Source: Sphingomonas carotinifaciens
GTDB taxonomy: Bacteria; Pseudomonadota; Alphaproteobacteria; Sphingomonadales; Sphingomonadaceae
Direction of reading: 5' to 3'
Assembly (NCBI RefSeq): GCF_009789535.1
Contig: NZ_WSUT01000005.1
Span: forward strand, 1,327,001-1,391,000
DNA: 64,000 bases
Positions 24,591 to 32,775 of this stretch are shown here, in pieces. Position 1 is the first letter of the stretch; each line of letters begins with the position of its first letter. Below the pieces are notes generated by a model. That model made no database searches. It worked only from the letters and a program-made list of their open reading frames with translations, and was not told where the DNA came from. A program made the position numbers and the translations under genes.

Positions 24591-25775
24591 ATGATGATGC
24601 TTGCGCTGTTCTGGGCCGCACAGGCCACCGCTGCTCCGCCACCTTCATCTGCACCGCAGTCCCTGCCGGCCCCGCCCAGCATCGTCGTGACGGGTGAACG
24701 ACTGTCCAAGCTGCGCGACGATCTGGCGGCGTGTATCGCCCGGCAGTGCCCGCCGCCCGAGGAAATCCAGCGATCGCTGGCACTGGCCGAGACGCAGTTC
24801 ATTGCGGGCGATTACCGACGCAGCCGCGCGACCCTGTTGAAAGCGCGCAAACGCAACGCACGCCATGCCGCGCAATTTCCTGTCGACGTGGCGGACCTGC
24901 ACCGCGCGACGGCGTTGTTGTCCAATGTCAACGGACTTCCGGACCCGGCGCGGATCGGAGCGATCGATGCGGTCGATGCGCTGAAAAAGGGACTGACCGA
25001 GAACGATCCGCGTATCTTCATGGAACGGCTGCGCGTGGGCGAGGCCTTCGCCCGCGAAGGCCGCCCGTTCGCCGCGCTGGATCATTATGCCTGGGTGGCG
25101 AGGAGCGCCAAAGCGTCGGGGATGCCCGATATAGAGGGGCAGGCGATGTTACGATCCGCGGTGCTGCTCGGCGTGATCGCGACGATGGTGAAATCCTATG
25201 TGCCCAGCGCCCGGCGTGCGGCGGATGCGATCCTGGCGCGGCAGGAGCCCGCTTTCCTGCCCTATCGCAACGGCGTGCGGGTGCTGCGCGCGCAACTGGC
25301 GCCCAAGCGCGAGCGCGATGCGGTGGTGCAGGCCGCGCTGCGCGAGATCGAACCCGATCCCACGGCACAGGGCCCGGTGCTGGTCTATAATCCACCCATC
25401 GACATGCAGGACGCGGTGTTCGGCACCGTGGCGAACGATACGCCGCTTTGGGCCGATGTCGCGTTCCACATCGCGCCCGACGGCCGCGTGACCGAAGTGG
25501 AGACGCTGCGCAGCGCCGAGCAGGTGGATCCGCGCTGGGTGGAGATCGCGACGCGCGGCTTGCGTGATCGACGTTATGCCCCGGCCTCGATTCCGGCAGA
25601 TGGCCTGGCACGGGTGGAGCGATACAGTTTCGTGGCGGACTTCGTGCCCTTCGGCCGGAGCCGCGATTCCTTGCGCAGCCGCATCCCCGTCCGCTCGTCG
25701 CAGCGCCGCGTGGAGGTGATCGATATCAGCCTGCCGCAGCAGCAGGCATCGGCCACGACGCCCGCCACCTCGTAG
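24591..25775 (+). CDS. Secreted protein with C-terminal TonB-like fold, function unknown
   Basis: A 394-residue protein. Residues 1-17 are a short signal (MMMLALFWAAQATAAPP). Residues 25-75 carry a plug-like IVVTGERLSKLRDDLAACIARQCPPPE stretch with two Cys, then helical TPR-like repeats (LALAETQFIAGDYRRSRATL ... FALDHYAWVARSAKA). The C-terminal 90 residues (about 285-365) match the TonB C-terminal alpha/beta fold: DVAFHIAPDGRVTEVETLRS and RGLRDRRYAPAS. Such proteins are common in sphingomonads near TonB receptors but no receptor is adjacent. Start at 24591 is preceded by GGGAGGGG and removes an Arg-rich upstream tail. Confidence 0.75.
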   Translation: MMMLALFWAAQATAAPPPSSAPQSLPAPPSIVVTGERLSKLRDDLAACIARQCPPPEEIQRSLALAETQFIAGDYRRSRATLLKARKRNARHAAQFPVDVADLHRATALLSNVNGLPDPARIGAIDAVDALKKGLTENDPRIFMERLRVGEAFAREGRPFAALDHYAWVARSAKASGMPDIEGQAMLRSAVLLGVIATMVKSYVPSARRAADAILARQEPAFLPYRNGVRVLRAQLAPKRERDAVVQAALREIEPDPTAQGPVLVYNPPIDMQDAVFGTVANDTPLWADVAFHIAPDGRVTEVETLRSAEQVDPRWVEIATRGLRDRRYAPASIPADGLARVERYSFVADFVPFGRSRDSLRSRIPVRSSQRRVEVIDISLPQQQASATTPATS

Positions 25776-25864
25776 CGGTGTTGATTCCCCTATCCCATCT
25801 CCGCTAACACACCGCTCCGGGCGGCCCACCACGGGTCGCCCTTGCTGTTTGAAGGAGCACGCCC

Positions 25865-27055
25865 GTGACCATCACCGCCCTGATGCCCGTCTACCCACGG
25901 TGCGGGGTGCGTCCGGTCCGAGGCGAGGGCGTGTACCTGTATGGCGAGGACGGGCAGCAGTTCCTCGATTTCGCCAGCGGCATCGCGGTGAACGCGCTGG
26001 GCCACGGCCATCCCAAGCTGGTCAAGGCGATCGCCGATCAGGCGGCGACGCTGATGCACGTGTCGAACCTGTATGGCAGCCCGCAGGGCGAGCATCTGGC
26101 GCAGCGGCTGGTGGATGCGACCTTTGCCGATACGGTGTTCTTCACCAATTCGGGCGCGGAAGCGGTGGAATGCGCGATCAAGACCGCGCGCCGCTATCAC
26201 TATGCCAATGGCAATCCCGAGCGGCACACGCTGATCACCTTCAACAACGCGTTCCATGGCCGGACGCTGGGGGCAATTTCCGCCACCAACCAGGCCAAGA
26301 TGCGCGACGGGTTCGAGCCGCTGCTGCCGGGCTTCGCCTATGCCCCGTTCGACGATCTGGACGCGGCGCTGGCGCTGATCGATGACAACACCGCGGGCTT
26401 CCTGGTGGAGCCGATCCAGGGCGAGGGCGGCCTGCGCCCCGCCAGCCCGGAGTTCCTGCGCGGCCTGCGCGAGGCGTGCGACAAGCACGGCCTGTTGCTG
26501 GTGCTGGACGAGGTGCAGTGCGGTTATGGCCGCACCGGCAAGTTCTTCGCCCATGAACTGTACGGCGTAACGCCCGATATCATGGCGGTGGCCAAGGGCA
26601 TTGGCGGCGGCTTTCCGCTGGGCGCGTGCCTTGCCACCGAGGAAGCGGCCAAGGGCATGGTCGCGGGCACGCACGGCTCCACCTATGGCGGCAATCCGCT
26701 GGCCATGGCGGCAGGCGAGGCGGTGCTGGACGTGTTGCAGGAGCCGGGCTTCCTGGAGCAGGTCGAGGCGATGGGCCAGCGGCTGCGCGCCACGCTGGAG
26801 CAGATGATCCCCAATCACGATCATCTGTTCGAGGAAGTGCGCGGCCATGGCCTGATGCTCGGCCTGAAGATGAAGAGCGACAGCCGCCGCTTCGTCGCGC
26901 ATTGCCGCGACGAGCATAACCTGTTGCTGGTATCGGCCGGCGAGAATGTGGTGCGCATCCTGCCGCCGCTGGTGATCGACGAAAGCCATGTCGCCGAGTT
27001 CGCCACCAAGCTGTCCGACGCCGCGCGGGTCTATGTGCCCGTTGCCGACGATTGA
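25865..27055 (+). CDS. argD: Acetylornithine/succinyldiaminopimelate aminotransferase
   Basis: A 396-residue class III PLP aminotransferase in arginine (and lysine) biosynthesis. GTG start, with GAAGGAG 8 bases upstream. Key motifs: DFASGIAVNALGHGHPKLV, FFTNSGAEAVECAIKTAR, FNNAFHGRTLGAIS, EPIQGEGG, LDEVQCGYGRTGKFFA and the Schiff-base Lys244 in DIMAVAKGIGGGFPLGA. It is followed by argF after a 51-base gap containing an inverted repeat (27065-27093). The pair argD-argF is a classic alphaproteobacterial arrangement. Confidence 0.97.
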   Translation: MTITALMPVYPRCGVRPVRGEGVYLYGEDGQQFLDFASGIAVNALGHGHPKLVKAIADQAATLMHVSNLYGSPQGEHLAQRLVDATFADTVFFTNSGAEAVECAIKTARRYHYANGNPERHTLITFNNAFHGRTLGAISATNQAKMRDGFEPLLPGFAYAPFDDLDAALALIDDNTAGFLVEPIQGEGGLRPASPEFLRGLREACDKHGLLLVLDEVQCGYGRTGKFFAHELYGVTPDIMAVAKGIGGGFPLGACLATEEAAKGMVAGTHGSTYGGNPLAMAAGEAVLDVLQEPGFLEQVEAMGQRLRATLEQMIPNHDHLFEEVRGHGLMLGLKMKSDSRRFVAHCRDEHNLLLVSAGENVVRILPPLVIDESHVAEFATKLSDAARVYVPVADD

Positions 27056-27064
27056 TGATGATTG

Positions 27065-27093
27065 TTTCGCCCCGGATCGTGGCCGGGGCGAAA
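27065..27093. promoter_or_regulatory. Perfect 11-bp inverted repeat between argD and argF abutting the argF RBS
   Basis: TTTCGCCCCGG (27065-27075) pairs with CCGGGGCGAAA (27083-27093) around a 7-base loop. The right arm ends inside AAAAGGAG (27091-27098), the argF ribosome binding site. It is within the operon mRNA and lacks a T-run, so a translational or RNA-processing role is more likely than termination. Confidence 0.5.
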
Positions 27094-27106
27094 AGGAGTT
27101 GATCCG

Positions 27107-28030
27107 ATGAGCCTCCGTCACTTCCTGAACCTCGCCGATGCGGGGACCGATGGCGTCGTCGCCATGCTGGCCGATGCGGCGGCGCGCAAGGCGGCGCGCG
27201 CCGGCTTCACCAAGGGGCGCGCCGATGCCGATGCGCCGCTGGCCGGCCATGTGCTGGCGATGGTGTTCGAAAAGAACTCGACGCGCACCCGCGTCAGCTT
27301 CGACATGGCGATCCGCCAGCTCGGCGGCACCTCCATCGTGATGGATGCCGGCACCATGCAGCTGGGCCGGGGCGAGTCGATCGCGGATACCGCGCGCATC
27401 CTGTCGGGCTATACCGATGCGATCATGATCCGCACCGACGACCATGCCAAGGTCGAGGAGATGGCGCATTATGCGACCGTTCCGGTGATCAACGGGCTGA
27501 CCGATGCGTCGCATCCCTGCCAGATCATGGCGGACCTGCTGACCATCCAGGAGGCGGGCAAGACGCTGTCGGGCATGAAGGTCGCGTGGCTGGGCGACGG
27601 CAACAACGTGCTCGCTTCGATCGTGGAGGCGGGCGGGCTGCTCGGCTTCGACGTGGTGGCGGCGTGCCCGCCAGAATATGCGCCGCACGAGGCCGCGATC
27701 ACCGCGGCGTCGGGGCGCGCGCGCGTGGTGCTCGACCCGCGCGAGGCGGTCGAGGGTGCGGACATCGTCGTCACCGACACCTGGATCTCGATGGGGCAGG
27801 CGCATGCCGAGGCGAAGCTGGCGGCGCTTGCGCCCTATCAGGTTACGCCCGAGCTGATGGCGTTCGCCAAGGCCGATGCGAAGTTCCTGCACTGCCTGCC
27901 CGCGCACCGCGGCGAGGAAGTGACCGCGGACGTGATCGATGGTCCGCAGTCGCTGATCTGGGCAGAGGCGGAGAACCGGCTGCACGCGCAAAAGGCGGTG
28001 CTGCGCTGGTGTATGGGCCAGATCGGCTGA
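27107..28030 (+). CDS. argF: Ornithine carbamoyltransferase
   Basis: A 307-residue enzyme converting ornithine and carbamoyl phosphate to citrulline. The carbamoyl-phosphate motif STRT is in [24 protein letters not shown] supplies the substrate-binding residues, [11 protein letters not shown] is the second domain entry and [11 protein letters not shown] is the ornithine-binding cysteine loop. The start [11 protein letters not shown] at 27107 has AAAAGGAG at 27091-27098; an upstream in-frame ATG would add 15 residues with no family resemblance. The next gene is hslO, 123 bases on. Confidence 0.97.
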   Translation: MSLRHFLNLADAGTDGVVAMLADAAARKAARAGFTKGRADADAPLAGHVLAMVFEKNSTRTRVSFDMAIRQLGGTSIVMDAGTMQLGRGESIADTARILSGYTDAIMIRTDDHAKVEEMAHYATVPVINGLTDASHPCQIMADLLTIQEAGKTLSGMKVAWLGDGNNVLASIVEAGGLLGFDVVAACPPEYAPHEAAITAASGRARVVLDPREAVEGADIVVTDTWISMGQAHAEAKLAALAPYQVTPELMAFAKADAKFLHCLPAHRGEEVTADVIDGPQSLIWAEAENRLHAQKAVLRWCMGQIG

Positions 28031-28153
28031 ACTTGCGGGGGCGGGGGGCGCGTCCCATCTAGGGGCGAGACTTTTCCCCCCTTCATGCGTGCGCGTGCCT
28101 GCCGCGCCGGTTGCGACCGGCGGGGGGATGGACGCGGCGCCAAGGACCGACCG

Positions 28154-29062
28154 ATGCACGACACGACGCTTCCCGATTTCGACCGCACGCTGGGCTTCAC
28201 CATCCCGGAACGCCACGCGCGTGGCCGCGTCGTGCGGCTGGGGCCGGTGCTGGACACGATCCTGTCGGCCCATGCCTATCCCCCTGCGATCGAGGCGTTG
28301 CTGACCGAGGCGCTGACGCTGACCGCGCTGATCGGCGCGACGCTGAAGGATGTCGACGGGCAGTTGACGATCCAGACGCGCAGCGACACCGGCGTGGTGC
28401 AGTTGCTGGTCTGCGATTACCGGGGCGGCGAGTTGCGCGGCTATATCCAGTATGATGCCGAGCGGCTGGCGGAACTGCCGGCGGAGCCGACGCTGTTCGC
28501 GCTCTTCGGGCAGGGCTATCTGGCGATCACCTTCGACCTGGCGACGACGGGCGAGCGGTATCAGGGCATCGTGCCGCTCGACGGCGCACGGCTGGCCGAT
28601 GCGGCGGAGGCCTATTTCGTTCAGTCCGAACAGATCCCCAGCCTGGTGCGCATCGGTGTCTCCAAGGACGCGGACGGGCGGACGGTGGCGGGCGGCCTGT
28701 TCCTCCAGCACCTGCCCGAGGGCGAGGTGGGGCGCGAGCGGCTGCACGTCCGGCTGGACCATCCCGAATGGGACCATGTGGTGGCGCTGGGCACCACGAT
28801 CGGCGCGGACGAGCTGACCGATGCGGGCGTGTCGCTGGAAACGCTGATCTGGCGGTTGTTCAACGAGGAAAAGGACGTGCGCGTCCTGGCCTCGACCCCG
28901 ATCGTGCGCGGATGCCGGTGCACGGCGGACTATATCGCCGGCGTGATCGCGCGCTTCTCGGTGGAGGAACGGCGCGAGATGGCGGATGCCGACGGGATGA
29001 TCCACGTCGATTGCGCCTTCTGCGCGACGAAGTTTCCGGTGCCGGTGGAGGAACCCGCCTGA
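28154..29062 (+). CDS. hslO: Redox-regulated chaperone Hsp33
   Basis: A 302-residue holdase activated by oxidation and unfolding. The N-terminal domain starts at LGFTIPERHARGRVVRLGP and holds the fold landmarks PAIEALLTEALTLTALIGATLKDVDGQLTIQT. The C-terminal zinc switch is CRCTADYIAG plus CAFCATKF, giving the CXC...CXXC ligands that bind zinc when reduced. It follows argF by 123 bases; the association with arg genes is common in Sphingomonadales. The start at 28154 was chosen as the ATG nearest the conserved N-terminus. Confidence 0.97.
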   Translation: MHDTTLPDFDRTLGFTIPERHARGRVVRLGPVLDTILSAHAYPPAIEALLTEALTLTALIGATLKDVDGQLTIQTRSDTGVVQLLVCDYRGGELRGYIQYDAERLAELPAEPTLFALFGQGYLAITFDLATTGERYQGIVPLDGARLADAAEAYFVQSEQIPSLVRIGVSKDADGRTVAGGLFLQHLPEGEVGRERLHVRLDHPEWDHVVALGTTIGADELTDAGVSLETLIWRLFNEEKDVRVLASTPIVRGCRCTADYIAGVIARFSVEERREMADADGMIHVDCAFCATKFPVPVEEPA

Positions 29063-29193
29063 TCGGGCGGAAGGGTATGTGCGAAAGCGTACCTTAACTC
29101 CGCCTTCACCAATGCCGTGCTAACGCGCTGGCGTGCCTGAAGTTTTTCAGCACGCTTTCTCCCTTGATCGGGTTCTTCGAGCCTGGTTCTCTG

Positions 29194-29227
29194 GGGCCGC
29201 ACCCTGCCGGTGCGGCCCTTCTTTTCG
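29194..29227 (+). terminator. Intrinsic terminator upstream of queC
   Basis: GGGCCGCACC (29194-29203) and GGTGCGGCCC (29209-29218) form a perfect 10-bp stem followed by TTCTTTTC. It is 130 bases after hslO and 40 bases before queC, so it may end hslO readthrough or a small transcript in 29063-29190. Confidence 0.8.
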
Positions 29228-29266
29228 TTGCAAGCATGGCCCAACAGGCGTAGCGGCGGGCGGATC

Positions 29267-29962
29267 ATGACATCAACTGCACCCCTTGCGGTCGCGCTCG
29301 TATCGGGCGGGCTGGACTCGATGATTTCCGCAGCCCTGGCACGCGCGGCGGGATACCGCCTGCTGGCGCTGTCGGTCGATTATAACCAGCGGCACCAGGT
29401 CGAACTGGCGGCGGCCGCGCGCATCGCGCGCGCGCTGGGCGCCGAGCGGCACATCGTGCTGCCGCTGGACCTGTCCGCGTTCGGCGGATCGGCCCTGACC
29501 GCCGATATCGCGGTGCCCAAGGACGGCGTGCAACCGGGCATTCCGGTCACCTATGTGCCGGCGCGCAACACGATCTTTCTGAGCCTGGCGCTGGGCTGGG
29601 CGGAGGCGGCGGGCGCGCGCGACCTGTTCATCGGCGTCAACGCACTCGATTATTCCGGCTATCCCGACTGCCGGCCCGAATTCATCGCCGGGTTCGAGCG
29701 CCTCGCCGAGCTTGCCACCAAGGCGGGCGTGGAAGGCGAGCCGTTCAAGATTCAGGCGCCGCTGCAACATATGACCAAGGCCGATATCGTGCGCGAGGGC
29801 ACGCGGCTGGGGCTGGACCTGGGAATGAGCTGGTCCTGCTACGACCCGGCGCCGGGCGACCTGCATTGCGGCGCGTGCGACAGTTGCCGGTTGCGCTCCA
29901 AGGGCTTTGCGGATGCGGGCATCGCCGATCCCACCGCCTATGCGGTAAGCCCGCAGGGCTGA
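29267..29962 (+). CDS. queC: 7-cyano-7-deazaguanine synthase
   Basis: A 231-residue PP-loop ATPase turning 7-carboxy-7-deazaguanine into preQ0 for queuosine. The pyrophosphate loop is [31 protein letters not shown] and [15 protein letters not shown] are conserved. The C-terminal zinc site is [20 protein letters not shown]. It begins 40 bases after an intrinsic terminator, so its promoter must be in a very short gap, unless readthrough is used. queE follows after 4 bases, forming one operon; queD is not in the window. Confidence 0.97.
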   Translation: MTSTAPLAVALVSGGLDSMISAALARAAGYRLLALSVDYNQRHQVELAAAARIARALGAERHIVLPLDLSAFGGSALTADIAVPKDGVQPGIPVTYVPARNTIFLSLALGWAEAAGARDLFIGVNALDYSGYPDCRPEFIAGFERLAELATKAGVEGEPFKIQAPLQHMTKADIVREGTRLGLDLGMSWSCYDPAPGDLHCGACDSCRLRSKGFADAGIADPTAYAVSPQG

Positions 29963-29966
29963 GCCG

Positions 29967-30599
29967 ATGAGCTACGCCGTCAAGGAAATGTTCCTGACCC
30001 TGCAGGGGGAGGGCGTGCATGCCGGCCGCCGGGCGGTGTTCGTGCGCTTCGCCGGGTGCAACCTGTGGTCGGGACGCGAGCAGGACCGGGCGACCGCAGT
30101 GTGCCGCTTCTGCGACACCGATTTCGTCGGCACCGATGGTCTGGGCGGCGGCAAGTTCGCCGATGCCGGCGCGCTGGTGGCCGCGGTCGCGGGCTTCTGG
30201 GGCGAGGGTGTCGCCAACCGCTTCGTGGTGCTGACCGGGGGCGAGCCGATGCTCCAGATCGACGATGCGCTGGTCGATGCGCTGCATGGCGCAGGCTTCA
30301 CGATCGCGATCGAGTCGAACGGGACCATCGCGGCGCATGCCGGTATCGACTGGGTGTGCATCAGCCCCAAGGCGGGCAGCGTGGTGGTGCAGCGCGCGGG
30401 CGACGAATTGAAGCTGGTATGGCCACAGGCAGGGCTGGACCCGGCAGCGCTGGAGGATTGGGCGTTCACCCATCATCTGCTCCAGCCGCTGGACGATCCA
30501 CGTGCCGACGCCAATCGCGAGGCCTGCGTCGACATGGTGCTGGCGCGGCCGCGCTGGCGGCTGTCGTTGCAGACGCACAAGCTGCTCGGCCTGCGCTGA
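29967..30599 (+). CDS. queE: 7-carboxy-7-deazaguanine synthase (radical SAM)
   Basis: A 210-residue radical SAM enzyme making 7-carboxy-7-deazaguanine from 6-carboxytetrahydropterin. Instead of CX3CX2C the cluster motif has spacing CX14CX2C: Cys in FAGCNLWSG and Cys-Cys in AVCRFCDTDF; this spacing is known for the QueE subgroup that includes Burkholderia QueE. TGGEPMLQ is the SAM-binding motif. The start MSYAVKEMFLTLQGEG is the typical N-terminus. Ends at the terminator 30603-30635. Confidence 0.96.
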   Translation: MSYAVKEMFLTLQGEGVHAGRRAVFVRFAGCNLWSGREQDRATAVCRFCDTDFVGTDGLGGGKFADAGALVAAVAGFWGEGVANRFVVLTGGEPMLQIDDALVDALHGAGFTIAIESNGTIAAHAGIDWVCISPKAGSVVVQRAGDELKLVWPQAGLDPAALEDWAFTHHLLQPLDDPRADANREACVDMVLARPRWRLSLQTHKLLGLR

Positions 30600-30602
30600 A
30601 TC

Positions 30603-30635
30603 AAAAAGGCCGGGAGCGATGCCCCCGGCCCTTTT
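30603..30635. terminator. Bidirectional terminator between queE and the next gene
   Basis: AAAAAGGCCGGG (30603-30614) and CCCCGGCCCTTTT (30623-30635) form a stem flanked by A- and T-runs. It closes queCE on the plus strand and the secreted-protein gene (30645) on the minus strand. Confidence 0.88.
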
Positions 30636-30644
30636 CACGATCGG

Positions 30645-31352
30645 TTATCGACGCGCGGCGAGGCCGGTGCCGCCGGCGGGTGGCCAGTTCTGCAGGCCGC
30701 ACTTCTTGGTGACCCATTCCGCCTTCTTGTTCCAGCAGATCGGGTCCAGGCGCGGCATGGTGGTATAGTCGCGGCCGATATAGCGCGCGAAGCGCTGTTC
30801 GCCCCACGGCGTCAGGCTGTTGCGCAGCTCGCGCATGCGACGCGACGCGATATCGCCGAACGCGCCGCGCGGCGCGAACACCGCTTCGCGCGCGATCGAG
30901 GCCGCGGTCTGGCAGAAGCCATATTGGGCGGACACGGTGGCGAAGCTGGAATAGGTGCGCGTGCCGAACTGGTCGAGCGCCATCTGTCCTTCCTTCACCG
31001 TCTTGGCATTGCGGCGGAAATACTTGTCGAGGGTGGTGAAGGTATTCTTCAACTCCTCCGAATGGTCGCCCAGCAATGCGTTGTAGTTGGCGACGGAGGC
31101 CAGCGTCGGTTCGAACTGGCACTGCAAGGCCGCCACGTTGAGCGCGGCGCGCATCGTCCAGGTCAGGCCGGCGCGAAGCTCGGTCGGCGTGGCCCCGGGA
31201 AGCGGCTGGCCGATAATCCCCGGCTCGTCCCCCTGCACCGGCGCGCCCGAAAAATCGCGCGACTGCAAAAAGAACTGCGCCGAAGCCGGCGCCGCCACCG
31301 CCAAACCCATCGACGCCGCGCCGAGCGCGAGCGCGGTACGCAACACAATCAT
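30645..31352 (-). CDS. Hypothetical secreted protein, Cys-containing
   Basis: A 235-residue protein with a signal peptide (1-26, LGLAVAAPASAQF). I do not recognise the family. The mature part is largely helical: LRAGLTWTMRAALNVAALQCQ, LLGDHSEELKNTFTTLDKYF, and YSSFATVSAQYGFCQTAASIAREAV. Four cysteines are present (near 78, 149, 206, 217), enough for two disulfides. The end is WNKKAEWVTKKCGLQNWPPA. Conserved-looking aromatic and helical pattern and a good signal peptide argue that it is real; it is probably a sphingomonad-specific periplasmic protein. Confidence 0.75.
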   Translation of the reverse strand: MIVLRTALALGAASMGLAVAAPASAQFFLQSRDFSGAPVQGDEPGIIGQPLPGATPTELRAGLTWTMRAALNVAALQCQFEPTLASVANYNALLGDHSEELKNTFTTLDKYFRRNAKTVKEGQMALDQFGTRTYSSFATVSAQYGFCQTAASIAREAVFAPRGAFGDIASRRMRELRNSLTPWGEQRFARYIGRDYTTMPRLDPICWNKKAEWVTKKCGLQNWPPAGGTGLAARR

Positions 31353-31551
31353 CTTGATCCGATCCTTCCCCCGGAGTGCTCCTCAGCGCCGCAAAATATA
31401 CCGCTTTTCGCCAAGCGACCCAATAGAAATCGGCGGAATACCGTGCGATTCCGAAGGATGAGGCGGGGAGCGGCGGGAATGGCCGATCGTTGCGCAAGGA
31501 TAATGGCGCACGCAGGGGAATTTGACGGCCGATGGCGGTGCGCCAGACGGC

Positions 31552-31585
31552 AAAAGGGCCGCCCGGTCGCCCGGACGGCCCTTTT
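31552..31585 (-). terminator. Intrinsic terminator of the Met-rich lipoprotein gene
   Basis: AAAAGGGCCG (31552-31561) pairs with CGGCCCTTTT (31576-31585). On the minus strand it sits 31 bases after the stop at 31617. Confidence 0.85.
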
Positions 31586-31616
31586 CACACCAAGGCCCGA
31601 AGGCCCGTGGCGATGA

Positions 31617-31892
31617 TTACATCGCGTTGGTGGTGGTGTTCGACATCATCATGGTGTCGTTCGACATCATCATGTCGTTGCCCATGGTGTCGTTGGCCAT
31701 CATGCCACCGTTCATGGTGCCGTCGACGGCAGTCATGTTGTCGGTCATGGTGTCCATGCCCTCGGTCGCGTTCATGTCGGTGACCATGGTGTTCTCGGTC
31801 GTGGCTTCGTTCGAGCCGCCGCAAGCGGAAACGGCCAGTGCTGCGCCGGCGATGAGCGAGCCGGTCAGGACCTTGGAGATGATTGCACGCAT
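31617..31892 (-). CDS. Small methionine-rich, acidic lipoprotein
   Basis: A 91-residue protein. Residues 1-23 are a lipoprotein signal (SKVLTGSLIAGAALAVSAC) with lipobox VSAC and lipidated Cys24. The 68-residue mature part has 16 Met, about 10 Asn and many Asp/Thr, in repeats such as NDTMGNDMMM and NDTMMMSN. There is no Lys, Arg, His or aromatic residue in the mature part; the net charge is about -10. This is a disordered, low-complexity surface lipoprotein. I know no named family; Met clusters suggest Cu(I)/Ag binding or oxidant scavenging, but this is inference. Confidence 0.78.
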   Translation of the reverse strand: MRAIISKVLTGSLIAGAALAVSACGGSNEATTENTMVTDMNATEGMDTMTDNMTAVDGTMNGGMMANDTMGNDMMMSNDTMMMSNTTTNAM

Positions 31893-31980
31893 TGGAAGCT
31901 CCCTAGATAGAGGATTTGGAACGGCTTGATGGCCTTAATACCCAAATCTCGGTGGACATTACCCGGATACCGACTGGCCC

Positions 31981-32643
31981 TCAAGCCTGCTTTTGTCGGG
32001 CCAAAGCGAGAGTTTCAAGGAAGGCCGGGAATGTCAACGCAAGGGCGCGATCAAAGGTTGCCATCGAACCCTCGCGACCCAGCGCCGCCAGGCTGGTCAC
32101 CGGATAATCAGGCAGGCCGCATGGCACGATGCCGCCGAAGTGATTGAGATCAGGTGATATGTTGACGGCAAAGCCGTGCAGCGTCACCCAGCGCTTTACC
32201 CGTACCCCGATCGCGCCGATCTTGGCCTCGGTCCCGCCGTCGCGGGTCCAGATGCCGACCCGGCCGCACACGCTGTAGGCCTCGACACCCAGCTCGCGCA
32301 ACGCAGCGATCAGCCAGTCCTCCAGCGCATGGACGAAGGCGCGCACGTCGCGTCCGCGCCGGTTGAGGTCCAGCACCAGATAGCCGGTGCGCTGGCCGGG
32401 GCCGTGATAGGTGTAGCGGCCGCCCCGCCCCGTATCGAAGACGGGGAAGCGCGGATCGACCAGCTCGGCCGGATCGGCGCTGGTCCCGGCGGTATAGACG
32501 GGCGGATGTTCGAGCAGCCAGACGAGTTCGCGCGCAGAGCCGTCATGCACCGCCGCGGCGCGCGCCTCCATCTCGGCCAATCCTTGCGGGTAGGGGATCA
32601 GGCCGCCGCTGACCCGCCATTCGATATCGGAAATGTCGGTCAC
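31981..32643 (-). CDS. lipB: Lipoyl(octanoyl) transferase
   Basis: A 220-residue enzyme that moves octanoyl from acyl carrier protein to lipoate-dependent enzymes. Motifs: [41 protein letters not shown] with the catalytic Lys, and [14 protein letters not shown] with the catalytic Cys. The start GTG at 32643 (VTDISDIEW) gives the usual length; the frame extends upstream to a TTG at 32718 (245 residues), and neither has a clear ribosome binding site. It is divergent from the membrane gene at 32776. Confidence 0.95.
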   Translation of the reverse strand: MTDISDIEWRVSGGLIPYPQGLAEMEARAAAVHDGSARELVWLLEHPPVYTAGTSADPAELVDPRFPVFDTGRGGRYTYHGPGQRTGYLVLDLNRRGRDVRAFVHALEDWLIAALRELGVEAYSVCGRVGIWTRDGGTEAKIGAIGVRVKRWVTLHGFAVNISPDLNHFGGIVPCGLPDYPVTSLAALGREGSMATFDRALALTFPAFLETLALARQKQA

Positions 32644-32775
32644 GCCCGCGTCTGTGCGCGCACCCGGCCCGACATGCAAGATGCGGGCAGCCGCGGTCGG
32701 CGCGACGCCGATGGTCAAAGCAAGCGGCGTGCGCTAGCGTACGGCGCCAGGGCAAGGGCCAGAGCGGGGGACGGC

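Noticed and set aside
29063..29266. preQ1 riboswitch before queC
   Set aside because: No short pseudoknot with an A-rich tail typical of preQ1-I and no preQ1-II/III layout; the region instead has a strong terminator.
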